Part shown: positions 53,190 to 61,803 of the stretch, piece by piece
How positions within the stretch are numbered: the first letter of the stretch is position 1
How the letters are laid out: each line of letters starts with the position of its first letter
Assembly (NCBI RefSeq): GCF_000016525.1
Contig: NC_009515.1
Coordinates: forward strand, 894,501-958,500
Source: Methanobrevibacter smithii ATCC 35061
Lineage (GTDB): Archaea > Methanobacteriota > Methanobacteria > Methanobacteriales > Methanobacteriaceae
DNA: 64,000 nucleotides
Direction of reading: 5' to 3'
The notes under the pieces: model-generated
The model's input: only the letters and a program-made list of their open reading frames with translations
Databases searched by the model: none
Told to the model about the DNA's origin: nothing
Made by a program: the position numbers and the translations under genes

Positions 53190-55472
53190 TTATTCTTGAG
53201 ATTTGCGAGCAGCATCAAGAATAATTTTTTTCTCAGCTCTAGCTACAGTTTTTCTAACTTCAGCTACAGCATCAGCATTTGAGGATACACTGGTAATTCC
53301 AAATCCTACAAGTTTTTCAACAATGTGAGGTACACTACCTGCTTGACCACAAATACTGCAAGTAACTCCAGCTTCAACACATTTTTTAATTGTTCTTTCA
53401 ATTAATTTCATTACAGCAGGGTGTTCTTCAGTATAATGTTTTGCAACAAATTCGTTGTTTCTGTCTACTGCAAGAGTATATTGTGTTAAATCATTAGTTC
53501 CTAAACTTACGAAATCAACACCAATTTCAAGATAATCTTCAATAGTTAAAGCAGCTGCAGGTATTTCTACCATCATACCAAAGTCAATGTCTTTATGAGG
53601 GATTAAACCTACACTAGCACAAAGTTCTTTTGCTTGTTTAAGTTCAGCAGGACTTTGTGATAATGGAATCATGATTCCTAAGTTGGTGTAACCTTTATCA
53701 TAAAGTTTTTTAATAGCTTTGAATTCACATTTAAGAATTTCAGGTTGGTCAAGTTCCCTTCTGATTCCTCTCCAACCTAACATTGGATTGTGTTCTTCAG
53801 GTTCGTTTTCTCCACCTTCCAAAGTGATGAATTCGTCAGTTGGCGCATCTAAAGTTCTGTACCATACAGGTTTTGGATAAAATGCGTCTGCCACAATCAT
53901 TACATTTTCTGCAATGGTGTCGATTAATTCATCTTCCCTTCCATCAGCAATGAATTTTCCAGGGTGAATACCTGCAGTCAACATCAAATGTTCAGTTCTG
54001 AGCAATCCAACTCCATCTGCACCAGTAGCTGCTGCTCTTTGGGCTGCTTCAGGCATACTTACATTAGCTTTTACTTCAGTAACAGTTATGATTGGAGCTG
54101 CTTCAACATTAGATGTAGCTGTTTGAACTGCTTCCTCTTTGTTTTCATGAATTCCTTCATAAACCAAACCTTTTTTACCATCTAAAGTAACTCCAACATT
54201 CTCTTTTAATGTAGTTGTAGCTGAACCAGTTCCTACAACACAAGGAATTCCAAGTTCACGGGAAATGATAGATGCATGACAAGTTACTCCCCCTTCATCA
54301 GTAATGATTCCGCTAGCTCTTCTCATAGCTGGAACCATATCAGGAGTAGTCATAGTTGTAACCATAATGTCTCCATCTTTAATTTTATCCAATTCATCAA
54401 TGTCTAAAATGATTTTGACTTTACCTGAAGCAGTACCTGGACTTGCTCCAAGACCTTTAACAATGACATTTTTATCACTGATAGAAGAGTCTTCACCAGC
54501 TACGCCATTGTCATCACCTAATGTAGTAATTGGCCTTGCCTGTAATAAGAATAAATTGCCTCTTTCAAAAGCCCATTCAGTATCCATTGGTTCGCCATAA
54601 TGAGCTTGAATCCTTTTACCCATTTCAGTTAACTCAACAAGCTCTTCATCAGATAAAACTCTTTCGTTTCTTTTATCTTCAGGAACATCTACTCTTACAC
54701 TGGTTCCGTCTTCGTCTTTTACATACATTAATTTTTTATCACTTATAGTGACACTTACAACTTCATCATTGCTTTTGTCTACAACATAATTATCAGGAGT
54801 CACGTCACCTGACACAACAGCTTCACCAAGACCCCATGATCCTTCAATTAAAGCTATTTCTTCACCGGTAGATGGGTTTACAGTAAACATTACACCTGCC
54901 TTATCTGCAATAGCCATTTTTTGAACAACAACAGCAATGTATACTTTTGAGTGATCAAAACCGTTTTCTTCCCTGTAAAAAATAGCTCTTGCTTCAAATA
55001 AAGATGCCCAACATTTTCTTATGTAATCAATTACATCTTCACTACCTGAAACATGTAAAAAAGTGTCTTGCTGACCTGCAAATGAAGCATCAGGTAAATC
55101 TTCTGCAGTAGCTGAAGAACGAATAGCTACATCAGTATCATCTTCATCAACTCTTTGGCAAAGTTGATTATAAGCTTCAATAATTAAAGTGGACATGTCT
55201 TCTGGAACTGGAGTTCCAATAATGATGGATTTAATTTCTTCAGCAGCAGCTTGAAGTTCTTTAGTATTGTTGATATCTGTTTTAGCAAGAATATCCAATA
55301 CCTTACCATTAATTCCAGCATCTTCCATGAATTTTCCGTAAGTTTCGGCAGTTACTACAAAACCAGGCGGAACAGGAATGCCTGCTTGAGTCAATTCTCC
55401 TAAGTTAGCTCCTTTTCCCCCTGCAATTCCAATATCAGATTTGCCTAAATCCTCAAATTTTACAACATACAT
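53190..55472 (-). CDS. ppsA: Phosphoenolpyruvate synthase
   Basis: 760 residues. N-terminal ATP-grasp (GGKGANLGELTQAGIPVPPGF in two blocks, IRSSATAEDLPDASFAGQQ), swivelling domain with the phospho-His in GGVTCHASIISREL, and a C-terminal PEP/pyruvate TIM barrel with EIPAAALTIEDYL, SLGTNDLTQYTLAVDR and catalytic Cys in CSICGQAGS. Makes PEP from pyruvate for gluconeogenesis. SD GAGGTT. A T-rich coding-strand run at 53163-53188 follows the stop. Confidence 0.97.
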   Translation of the reverse strand: MYVVKFEDLGKSDIGIAGGKGANLGELTQAGIPVPPGFVVTAETYGKFMEDAGINGKVLDILAKTDINNTKELQAAAEEIKSIIIGTPVPEDMSTLIIEAYNQLCQRVDEDDTDVAIRSSATAEDLPDASFAGQQDTFLHVSGSEDVIDYIRKCWASLFEARAIFYREENGFDHSKVYIAVVVQKMAIADKAGVMFTVNPSTGEEIALIEGSWGLGEAVVSGDVTPDNYVVDKSNDEVVSVTISDKKLMYVKDEDGTSVRVDVPEDKRNERVLSDEELVELTEMGKRIQAHYGEPMDTEWAFERGNLFLLQARPITTLGDDNGVAGEDSSISDKNVIVKGLGASPGTASGKVKIILDIDELDKIKDGDIMVTTMTTPDMVPAMRRASGIITDEGGVTCHASIISRELGIPCVVGTGSATTTLKENVGVTLDGKKGLVYEGIHENKEEAVQTATSNVEAAPIITVTEVKANVSMPEAAQRAAATGADGVGLLRTEHLMLTAGIHPGKFIADGREDELIDTIAENVMIVADAFYPKPVWYRTLDAPTDEFITLEGGENEPEEHNPMLGWRGIRRELDQPEILKCEFKAIKKLYDKGYTNLGIMIPLSQSPAELKQAKELCASVGLIPHKDIDFGMMVEIPAAALTIEDYLEIGVDFVSLGTNDLTQYTLAVDRNNEFVAKHYTEEHPAVMKLIERTIKKCVEAGVTCSICGQAGSVPHIVEKLVGFGITSVSSNADAVAEVRKTVARAEKKIILDAARKSQE

Positions 55473-55664
55473 GAATTATAACCTCTTTGGTTTAAAATGA
55501 ATTAATATTAATACTTGACAGCATGTTCTCAATAAATAAAAAACATCGCCAATATTATATTTAATGTATAAATTTTAACACTTAAATATTTAATCAAAAG
55601 AAGCTGTAAAAAAAGTGATTGAAAAAAATTTAAAAAAAAAATAGTAAGTAAAAATTAGTTAAAT

Positions 55665-56147
55665 TTATAAAACTAATTCTTCGCCTTTGTCAACAACAAT
55701 TCTACAGGAAACTGGTAATTTCATCCCTGCTCTTTTTAATGCTAATTTAGCATCTTCAAAGTTTTTCTTGTTGGTGTCAATGGTAATAATCCTTTGACCT
55801 GCTTTAACAATAGCTTCAACACTGATTGGTTTACCAAATGCGTTTCTCATACCACTTTGAACCCTATCTGCTCCTGCACCGGTAGCCATAGGATTTTCCC
55901 TTACAATTTGGTGAGGGTAAGTTCTTAATTTTAAGTGGTAACCTAATCTTCCAGCTTTTCTTTGCATAAGCCTGTTAGATGCAATCCTTGCTGCTTCTAA
56001 AGAGTTATGTCTAATTTGAGCAGGTTTTTTTACAGCTAAACTTACTGAAACTGGAAACTCGTCAGTTAAATTACCCATATCATATTGAACAATTCTTGAA
56101 TTTGGGGTTTTTCTAATATAATCTCTTCTTGTATAAGCACGAACCAT
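55665..56147 (-). CDS. rpl10e: Ribosomal protein L10e (uL16)
   Basis: 160 residues. [21 protein letters not shown] (in two blocks), [25 protein letters not shown] and [16 protein letters not shown] are all L10e motifs. It sits in the large-subunit near the peptidyl-transferase region. SD GGAGGAAT. Single-gene unit with AT-rich flanks on both sides (192 and 188 bases) and a T-rich coding-strand run after the stop. Confidence 0.97.
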   Translation of the reverse strand: MVRAYTRRDYIRKTPNSRIVQYDMGNLTDEFPVSVSLAVKKPAQIRHNSLEAARIASNRLMQRKAGRLGYHLKLRTYPHQIVRENPMATGAGADRVQSGMRNAFGKPISVEAIVKAGQRIITIDTNKKNFEDAKLALKRAGMKLPVSCRIVVDKGEELVL

Positions 56148-56335
56148 TATAATTCCTCCGAAAATAATCCAAACATCTAATTATATATGTTTGATTAAAA
56201 AATAGCTATCTATAATAAAATTATAGTGTATCTCTAAATAGCTATGTAAAAATTATATATAATCAATATATAGAATACTTAACTATTTAAACTTAGTTAT
56301 TAATAAATGTTGTCCTATTTGAAAAATTAAAAAAA

Positions 56336-57085
56336 TTATTTATTTAAAATAAATTTTGTTCTTTCCAATAATTTTTCAACAAAAGGAGTTGCCGGATGAT
56401 TTAACACCTCATTTGGAGTATCAAACTGATGAACAATCCCATTTTGCATAACCAATACTTTATCAGCAAGATACAATGCTTCCCTAATATCATGAGTAAC
56501 AAACATTACAGTAATTTTTGTTTTTTCATGGATTTCTTTCATTTCTTTTTGCAGCTGAGTTCTTGTTATCTCATCAACGGCACTGAAAGGCTCATCCATC
56601 AATAAAATCGCAGGTGACGCAGCAAGTGCTCTTGCAATACCTACTCTTTGCTGTTGACCTCCGGAAAGTTCATGAGGATACCTGTTTAAAATAGAAGAAT
56701 CCAACCCAACAATATCCAGCCACTTATCAATAGCCTCATCAGTTTTTTCACTGTCATTTTCATGGATCAAATTAGGAACATAAGCTATATTTTCCCGAAC
56801 ATTCAAATGAGGAAACAACATTGTTCCCTGAATTGCATATCCGATTCTTCGCCTTAATTCAACAATATCAGATTCAGAAACATCCTTCCCATTTACAATG
56901 ACACTACCTCTATCAGGAGTGATTAATCCATTAATCATTTTTAAAATAGTGGTTTTTCCACATCCTGAACCGCCAATCATCGTGACAAAATCCCCTTTTT
57001 CAACACTTAAATTGAAATTATCTATTGAAAAATCACTATCAGAATAATGTTTACTTATATCTTTAAATTCAATGATTGAACTCAT
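56336..57085 (-). CDS. ABC transporter ATPase, OpuCA/betaine-type
   Basis: 249 residues. Walker A MIGGSGCGKTTILKMI, Q-loop RIGYAIQGTMLFPHLNV, signature ELSGGQQQRVGIARAL, Walker B LLMDEPFSAVD. The LTR-x-LQ-x-EM (ITRTQLQKEMKEIHE) is typical of the quaternary-ammonium uptake branch. CBS domains present in long OpuA ATPases are absent. SD AGGTGAT. Downstream partner of the permease-binding-protein fusion gene, 9 bases apart. Confidence 0.92.
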   Translation of the reverse strand: MSSIIEFKDISKHYSDSDFSIDNFNLSVEKGDFVTMIGGSGCGKTTILKMINGLITPDRGSVIVNGKDVSESDIVELRRRIGYAIQGTMLFPHLNVRENIAYVPNLIHENDSEKTDEAIDKWLDIVGLDSSILNRYPHELSGGQQQRVGIARALAASPAILLMDEPFSAVDEITRTQLQKEMKEIHEKTKITVMFVTHDIREALYLADKVLVMQNGIVHQFDTPNEVLNHPATPFVEKLLERTKFILNK

Positions 57086-57094
57086 ATAATCACC

Positions 57095-58639
57095 TCATAT
57101 TAAATGTTTACTTACTAAAAAGTCATGTGCTACATCTGAAGGGTCTTTTCCTTCAATATCAACTTCATAATTCATATGTTTCATATCTTCAGTTGAAATA
57201 TTTCCAGTCAAATAATCAAGTGCATCAGCTACTTCAGGATGATCTATTAAAGTTTGCTGATTTATTACTGTTCCTGCATAATAAGAAGGATAGAAATCCT
57301 TATCGTCTTCCAGAACTACAATATTGGAGTTTTCCAAGCGCCCATCTGTTGTATAAACATCAATCACGTCAACCTGACCCTGTTTAACTGCATCATATTT
57401 AATGCTTACATCCAAATCCATTGTATCTTTAAAGTTCATCCCATAATCATCACAGATTGCATCATAACCGTCTTCACGTGCAAAAAAATCAGATTCTGCT
57501 CCAAATGACAATTGGTTAGAAACTTTAGCCAAATCAGAGTAAGTCTTTAAATTATATTTATCTGCAACTTCTTTTGTAACTCCGATTCCATAAGTATCTT
57601 CAAAACCGTACTTATTATACCAGGTCATATTGTAGTTATCTTCATAATATGAATTTAAATCATCAAACTGTGTTTCATCATAAGTGCTGTTTTTATGCAA
57701 AATACTTAACCAGGCTACTCCAGTATATTCAGGATACAAATCAAAATCCCCAGATTCCATACCCCTGTGAATTGTACCTGATCCACCAGCTACTCCAGAA
57801 GTAAGTTCCACATTTAAATCTGTGTGTGCTTCAATAACCTGTTTTAAAAGTTCTCCTGTAATGTATTCTTCAGTATATGATTTGCTTGCAATATGAATTG
57901 TATTTGCAGGGTTTTGCTCATATGCAACATATCCCCCAATAAGAATACAAACAATAATTATGCAAGCCCATACTTTCTTATTTTTAAAATATTTTAAGAA
58001 TTTTGGCCTTTTTGCACCTGGAGCAGATATTTTTTCAAAGTATCCCAATATCAAATCAATACATATTGCTAAAACAGAAATCAGTACACTTCCTGCAACA
58101 ATCAAAGGCATATTATTTGTAGTAATACCCCTGTAAATAGCTACCCCCAAACCTCCGGCACCAATAAATGATGCAATACCTGCTAAAGCAATTGTCATAA
58201 CTGCCATATTACGAATTGCAGACATAATATGAGGTAAAGCCAATGGCAATTTAATTTTTAATAAAATTTGCAAATCAGTACTGCCCATTCCCTTTGCAGC
58301 TTCAATAATCCTGTCATCAATAGTTCGAATTCCAGTGTAAGTATTCCTAACCATAGGCAGCAAACCATAAATGGTTAAAGCTATAACTGCACTGGTATTG
58401 CCCACTCCGGAAACTGGAATTAAAAACCCGAATAATGCTATTGATGGAATTGTATAAATAAGATTAACAATTGCCAAAACCCATTTATTTTTCGGATACT
58501 CACTTATAAAAATACCCAAACCCAATCCAATAATTATTGCAAAAACAACAGAAATTAAAGAAATTTCCAAATGCTGAATCATTAAATCCGTAAAAAAATC
58601 ACTTTGATTAACAATTAATGACCATGTTTCAGATAACAT
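57095..58639 (-). CDS. ABC permease fused to its substrate-binding protein (OpuC/EgtU type)
   Basis: 514 residues. Residues ~1-215 are a BPD-type permease with six helices and the EAA-like loop EAAKGMGSTDLQILLKIKLP; IASFIGAGGLGVAIYRGI is typical. A further helix (~228-245) links to an extracytoplasmic binding protein (~250-514) of the glycine-betaine/choline family (IHIASKSYTEEYITGELL, GGSGTIHRGMESGDFDLYPEYTG). Similar fusions carry choline, betaine, carnitine or ergothioneine (EgtU/BilE) in Firmicutes. The ligand here is unknown. The promoter region upstream has a palindrome (58679-58696) likely to bind a repressor. SD GGGTGAA. Confidence 0.9.
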   Translation of the reverse strand: MLSETWSLIVNQSDFFTDLMIQHLEISLISVVFAIIIGLGLGIFISEYPKNKWVLAIVNLIYTIPSIALFGFLIPVSGVGNTSAVIALTIYGLLPMVRNTYTGIRTIDDRIIEAAKGMGSTDLQILLKIKLPLALPHIMSAIRNMAVMTIALAGIASFIGAGGLGVAIYRGITTNNMPLIVAGSVLISVLAICIDLILGYFEKISAPGAKRPKFLKYFKNKKVWACIIIVCILIGGYVAYEQNPANTIHIASKSYTEEYITGELLKQVIEAHTDLNVELTSGVAGGSGTIHRGMESGDFDLYPEYTGVAWLSILHKNSTYDETQFDDLNSYYEDNYNMTWYNKYGFEDTYGIGVTKEVADKYNLKTYSDLAKVSNQLSFGAESDFFAREDGYDAICDDYGMNFKDTMDLDVSIKYDAVKQGQVDVIDVYTTDGRLENSNIVVLEDDKDFYPSYYAGTVINQQTLIDHPEVADALDYLTGNISTEDMKHMNYEVDIEGKDPSDVAHDFLVSKHLI

Positions 58640-58678
58640 TTATTTCACCCATAATTTTCCACAATATAATCACAATTG

Positions 58679-58707
58679 AATAAATAGTTATTTATTTCAT
58701 TATATAA
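58679..58707 (-). promoter_or_regulatory. Promoter of the permease operon with an overlapping palindrome
   Basis: TTATATAA at 58700-58707 (read on the minus strand) is the TATA box; start of transcription expected near 58678. Directly between them lies AATAAATA-GT-TATTTATT (58679-58696), an 8-2-8 palindrome, in the position of a repressor operator in archaea. Confidence 0.5.
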
Positions 58708-58906
58708 TTTCAAGGATTATAAAAGAAATATTGAAAATTAAATAATATTCAACAAAATTATATTATAATAATACAATGACTATAAAAATTAACAAATTAA
58801 ATATGATTATTCATGTTACAATTATGACAAGGAAGTAAATAAATGTTACGATTAGCTGAAACTTACTTAAAAATATTAAATAGTTTAAAAAACATAATTT
58901 TTAAAG

Positions 58907-59140
58907 ATGAAAATAAAAGGAAATCTGCAACTTAAATACAAAAATTCAAAGACTGCTAAAACTGTTTATGAATCTTTAGAAGTTGACAATATTGGATTTT
59001 TAGAATCAAAGTTGAAAAATAACACAATTGAATATGAATTAGACAATGATTCACTTGAAACTTTTTTATCAACAGCTGACGATTTAATAGCATCTGAAAT
59101 TGTTGTAGAAAAAATTCTTGAAACAACAAAAAAAGAATGA
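58907..59140 (+). CDS. pcc1: KEOPS complex subunit Pcc1
   Basis: 77 residues. Small ferredoxin-like fold: SKTAKTVYESLEVDNIG then EYELDNDSLETFLSTADDLI with a C-terminal helix VVEKILETTKK. Pcc1 dimerises and holds Kae1 in the complex that makes t6A37 in ANN-decoding tRNAs. No SD is visible (upstream TTTTTAAAG), so it may be leaderless. The other KEOPS genes are elsewhere. Confidence 0.86.
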   Translation: MKIKGNLQLKYKNSKTAKTVYESLEVDNIGFLESKLKNNTIEYELDNDSLETFLSTADDLIASEIVVEKILETTKKE

Positions 59141-59295
59141 AAAAACCATTCACCTATTTAAAAACTCAATTTATATTAGCCTATTAAACATTTTAACTAT
59201 ATAATAGGAACTTTTATATAAATAAAAAATATAAATATATTTTATAAATAATTTCTTGATTTATTAAATAAATACAAATTAGAGAGTGTATATTT

Positions 59296-60642
59296 ATGGA
59301 ATGTTACTATCATCCAAACAAAGAAGGTGTTAATACCTGTGCCATCTGCGGAAAATCTGTATGTGAAGAATGCAGTTTGGAAATTGCTGGCAAAATGTAT
59401 TGTAAAGAATGTTTGGAAAAAATTGTAGGAATCGGATTAAATAATAAAACTGATGAAAAAAAAGAAACACAGAATACAGCTAGCGAAGAAATTACAGAAA
59501 GACCTGAACCTGTAAGGCTTGGTAAAAAAGAAGAACCAAACATATACCAAGAACCTCAAGATATTTATGAGGAATCTATTTACCAATCTCCAAAAGAAGA
59601 AAAAGCTATTTTTGCCAGTGATTTAAGTAGCAATTTAGACCAGAACAATGAAAGTATTTATGCAAGTGATTTGCAAAAAGAATCACAAGTTTATAACAAT
59701 TCACCACAACAGGATTATTATCCTGAAGAAGAGGTTAGCAAAGCTATTGCAGAGGATTCCCCATACAATATAAAAGGAATGGATTATTCTAAAGAAATTA
59801 ATGAAACACCAAAATCATACTTTAAAAAAGAAAGCGCACCTTATTTAGAACCGTCCAATAATATAAATCAAGATCAAAGTATAGGTCAAAATATTGTTGA
59901 AAATCAACAGCAAACATTGAGACAGCAACCACAAAGTGCTCAAAATGAATTTGACTACTATTCACAGGAACAGATAGCACCGCAGCAACAAGGACCTCAG
60001 GATTACATTTATCCAGATCATACTTACGAACCTGAAGAAACAAGTGCAAGAAAAGCTTTAGAAGAAAAATACGAAAGATATTTGGATGATTTATACTTTG
60101 ATGAAACAGAAGTTCCTTTAGAAGAACAATTAGCTAAAGATGAAGCAGAATACGGTTCATTAACTAAAAAACCATATGTTCCTCCAACATCCCAACCAAT
60201 AGAAGAATATACACCGCAAACAATGGAAGAACCTGCTTATGCTCCTCAGCAAATTGGAGAACAAACACACATCCCACAGGCTAATGAAGAAATGTATGGA
60301 CAACAACAAAGTTACTACCAACAAGAACCCCAAATAAGGCAACCACGTAGAAGTTATGAAGAAGAACAGGAATTAGACAGACAAATACGTGAACAATTAA
60401 ATATCCGTAGAGAACAGCCAAAAAAATCCAAAAAACCTATTCATAACATCAGATACGAAGATGAAAAAGAGTCTTTTGGAATTGTGGATATTATATTAAC
60501 TATTATACTGATAATAGCTATAATAATCGTATTATTCTACATTGTATACCTGTTATTCTTAACTAGCAGCTACCCTACATTTTTAGATGCTATATTTGGT
60601 CTTCAAGACCCTGGAGAATTAATAGGTAATTTAATGAAATAA
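59296..60642 (+). CDS. Membrane protein with an N-terminal B-box-like zinc finger and a long Q/E-rich disordered region
   Basis: 448 residues. Residues 1-~40: CYYHPNKEGVNTCAICGKSVCEECSLEI and CKECLEK form a B-box-like zinc site (C-x2-H...CxxC...CxxC...CxxC). Residues ~60-385 are low complexity with Q, E, P and Y repeats and short EPxY-like motifs, probably disordered. A C-terminal membrane helix at ~394-420 (FGIVDIILTIILIIAIIIVLFY in parts) anchors it, ending in a short amphipathic tail FLDAIFGLQDPGELIGNLM. It could be a membrane-bound protein-binding scaffold. Function unknown. Its 3' end overlaps the convergent nucleotidyltransferase gene by 12 bases. Confidence 0.65.
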   Translation: MECYYHPNKEGVNTCAICGKSVCEECSLEIAGKMYCKECLEKIVGIGLNNKTDEKKETQNTASEEITERPEPVRLGKKEEPNIYQEPQDIYEESIYQSPKEEKAIFASDLSSNLDQNNESIYASDLQKESQVYNNSPQQDYYPEEEVSKAIAEDSPYNIKGMDYSKEINETPKSYFKKESAPYLEPSNNINQDQSIGQNIVENQQQTLRQQPQSAQNEFDYYSQEQIAPQQQGPQDYIYPDHTYEPEETSARKALEEKYERYLDDLYFDETEVPLEEQLAKDEAEYGSLTKKPYVPPTSQPIEEYTPQTMEEPAYAPQQIGEQTHIPQANEEMYGQQQSYYQQEPQIRQPRRSYEEEQELDRQIREQLNIRREQPKKSKKPIHNIRYEDEKESFGIVDIILTIILIIAIIIVLFYIVYLLFLTSSYPTFLDAIFGLQDPGELIGNLMK

Positions 60643-61713
60643 TTCAATTTCATTATTTACTTTTTTTCTAAATTTTTCTAAAACTTCACTGTTTTTATAA
60701 TCCAACACTCTAATTTTTGCAGGATAATTTTCAATATATTCTGAAATTACCTTTTTAGAAATAGGAACTTCTAAAATGCTTAGTATTCTTTCACTGAAAT
60801 GTGTTGAAAAACCTCTTCCAATGACTTTTTGAACTTCATCAACATTATCAAAAGGAGCATTATTGAAAATAGTGTTGGCCAATCTTTCATTAAACATGTT
60901 TAAACTAGCTAAAGTGTCAAAATCAAAAGTATTTGCAGTATTTAAAATAGCTTCCTCATCTCTGACATTATAAATTAGATTATCATTAGCTATTTCATGT
61001 TTCAAAACTTCAATTGTTTTGTCAGGCATCATATCCTTAACTTTATCAAAGTTATTTTCAACAATAGACTGCCTAATCAGAGTTCCGCTTACACCTTCAA
61101 TCCGTTTTACAAAAATGAACTTGTTTTCATAATCAAAGTTGATTTTACTTAAAGAATTTGAAAAAGAAGCTATAACATAATTATCCTCTTCAAGTTTGTC
61201 TCTCAGAAGAACTTCATTAACTGTTTTATCAATTATTTTATAAGGTTTTGGAGCTACCCAATGGCCTTTAGATATTCTATCCATTATTAAATCAAAATTT
61301 GGAACTTCTTTATAACCTCTCGGAATATAATCCGTGTTTAAAGCTTTAAACATCTTGGCCAATGACAGAGAATACTGGCCGGAGCCCATAATTCCCATAG
61401 GCGGACCTTCAACAACAATATCTGCACCTACTGAAATGGCTATTTTTGCCCTAATTTCACGTGGAAGTATATATGGAATACCTCTCCCACTTCGCTCAAA
61501 GAGCCCAGGCACAATAGCTACAAATAATGCATCAGGAACTTGTGACTTTGCAACTTTCATGCAATGAAAATGACCATTATGTAAAGGATTATACTCAGTA
61601 AAGTCAGCAACCAATTTCGTTTCAGAATTGTTGTCCAAAGTTTCGGAAGTTATATTCAAATCATTGAAAAATAATTCCTCATCACGCCTAAGAATATCTT
61701 CAGTTAATGACAT
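60631..61713 (-). CDS. HIGH-motif nucleotidyltransferase, TmcAL/YlbM-like family
   Basis: 360 residues. A short N-terminal extension, then FTEYNPLHNGHFHCMKVAK with the HNGH nucleotide-binding motif, LPREIRAKIAISVGADIVVEGPP, MGSGQYSLSLAKMFKALN, and VSGTLIRQ (the ISGT-x-IR motif). The C-terminal part (~255-350) is helical. Related to bacterial TmcAL, which forms ac4C in elongator tRNA-Met using acetate and ATP; archaeal members are uncharacterised and acetate ligase or nucleotidyl-transfer roles are both possible. No SD visible upstream of ATG 61713. Confidence 0.75.
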   Translation of the reverse strand: MSLTEDILRRDEELFFNDLNITSETLDNNSETKLVADFTEYNPLHNGHFHCMKVAKSQVPDALFVAIVPGLFERSGRGIPYILPREIRAKIAISVGADIVVEGPPMGIMGSGQYSLSLAKMFKALNTDYIPRGYKEVPNFDLIMDRISKGHWVAPKPYKIIDKTVNEVLLRDKLEEDNYVIASFSNSLSKINFDYENKFIFVKRIEGVSGTLIRQSIVENNFDKVKDMMPDKTIEVLKHEIANDNLIYNVRDEEAILNTANTFDFDTLASLNMFNERLANTIFNNAPFDNVDEVQKVIGRGFSTHFSERILSILEVPISKKVISEYIENYPAKIRVLDYKNSEVLEKFRKKVNNEIELFH

Positions 61714-61803
61714 GATTTATAATATGAAAGTTAAATTAAAAAAATTTTATGATTTATAATTTTAAAAAAAAAGAAAGAAAAATGAGATTTAATTAAATCC
61801 CCT

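Noticed and set aside
59180-59208. 7-bp inverted repeat CCTATTA/TAATAGG before the B-box gene
   Set aside because: Short, AT-rich and with a 15-base loop; expected by chance in such sequence.
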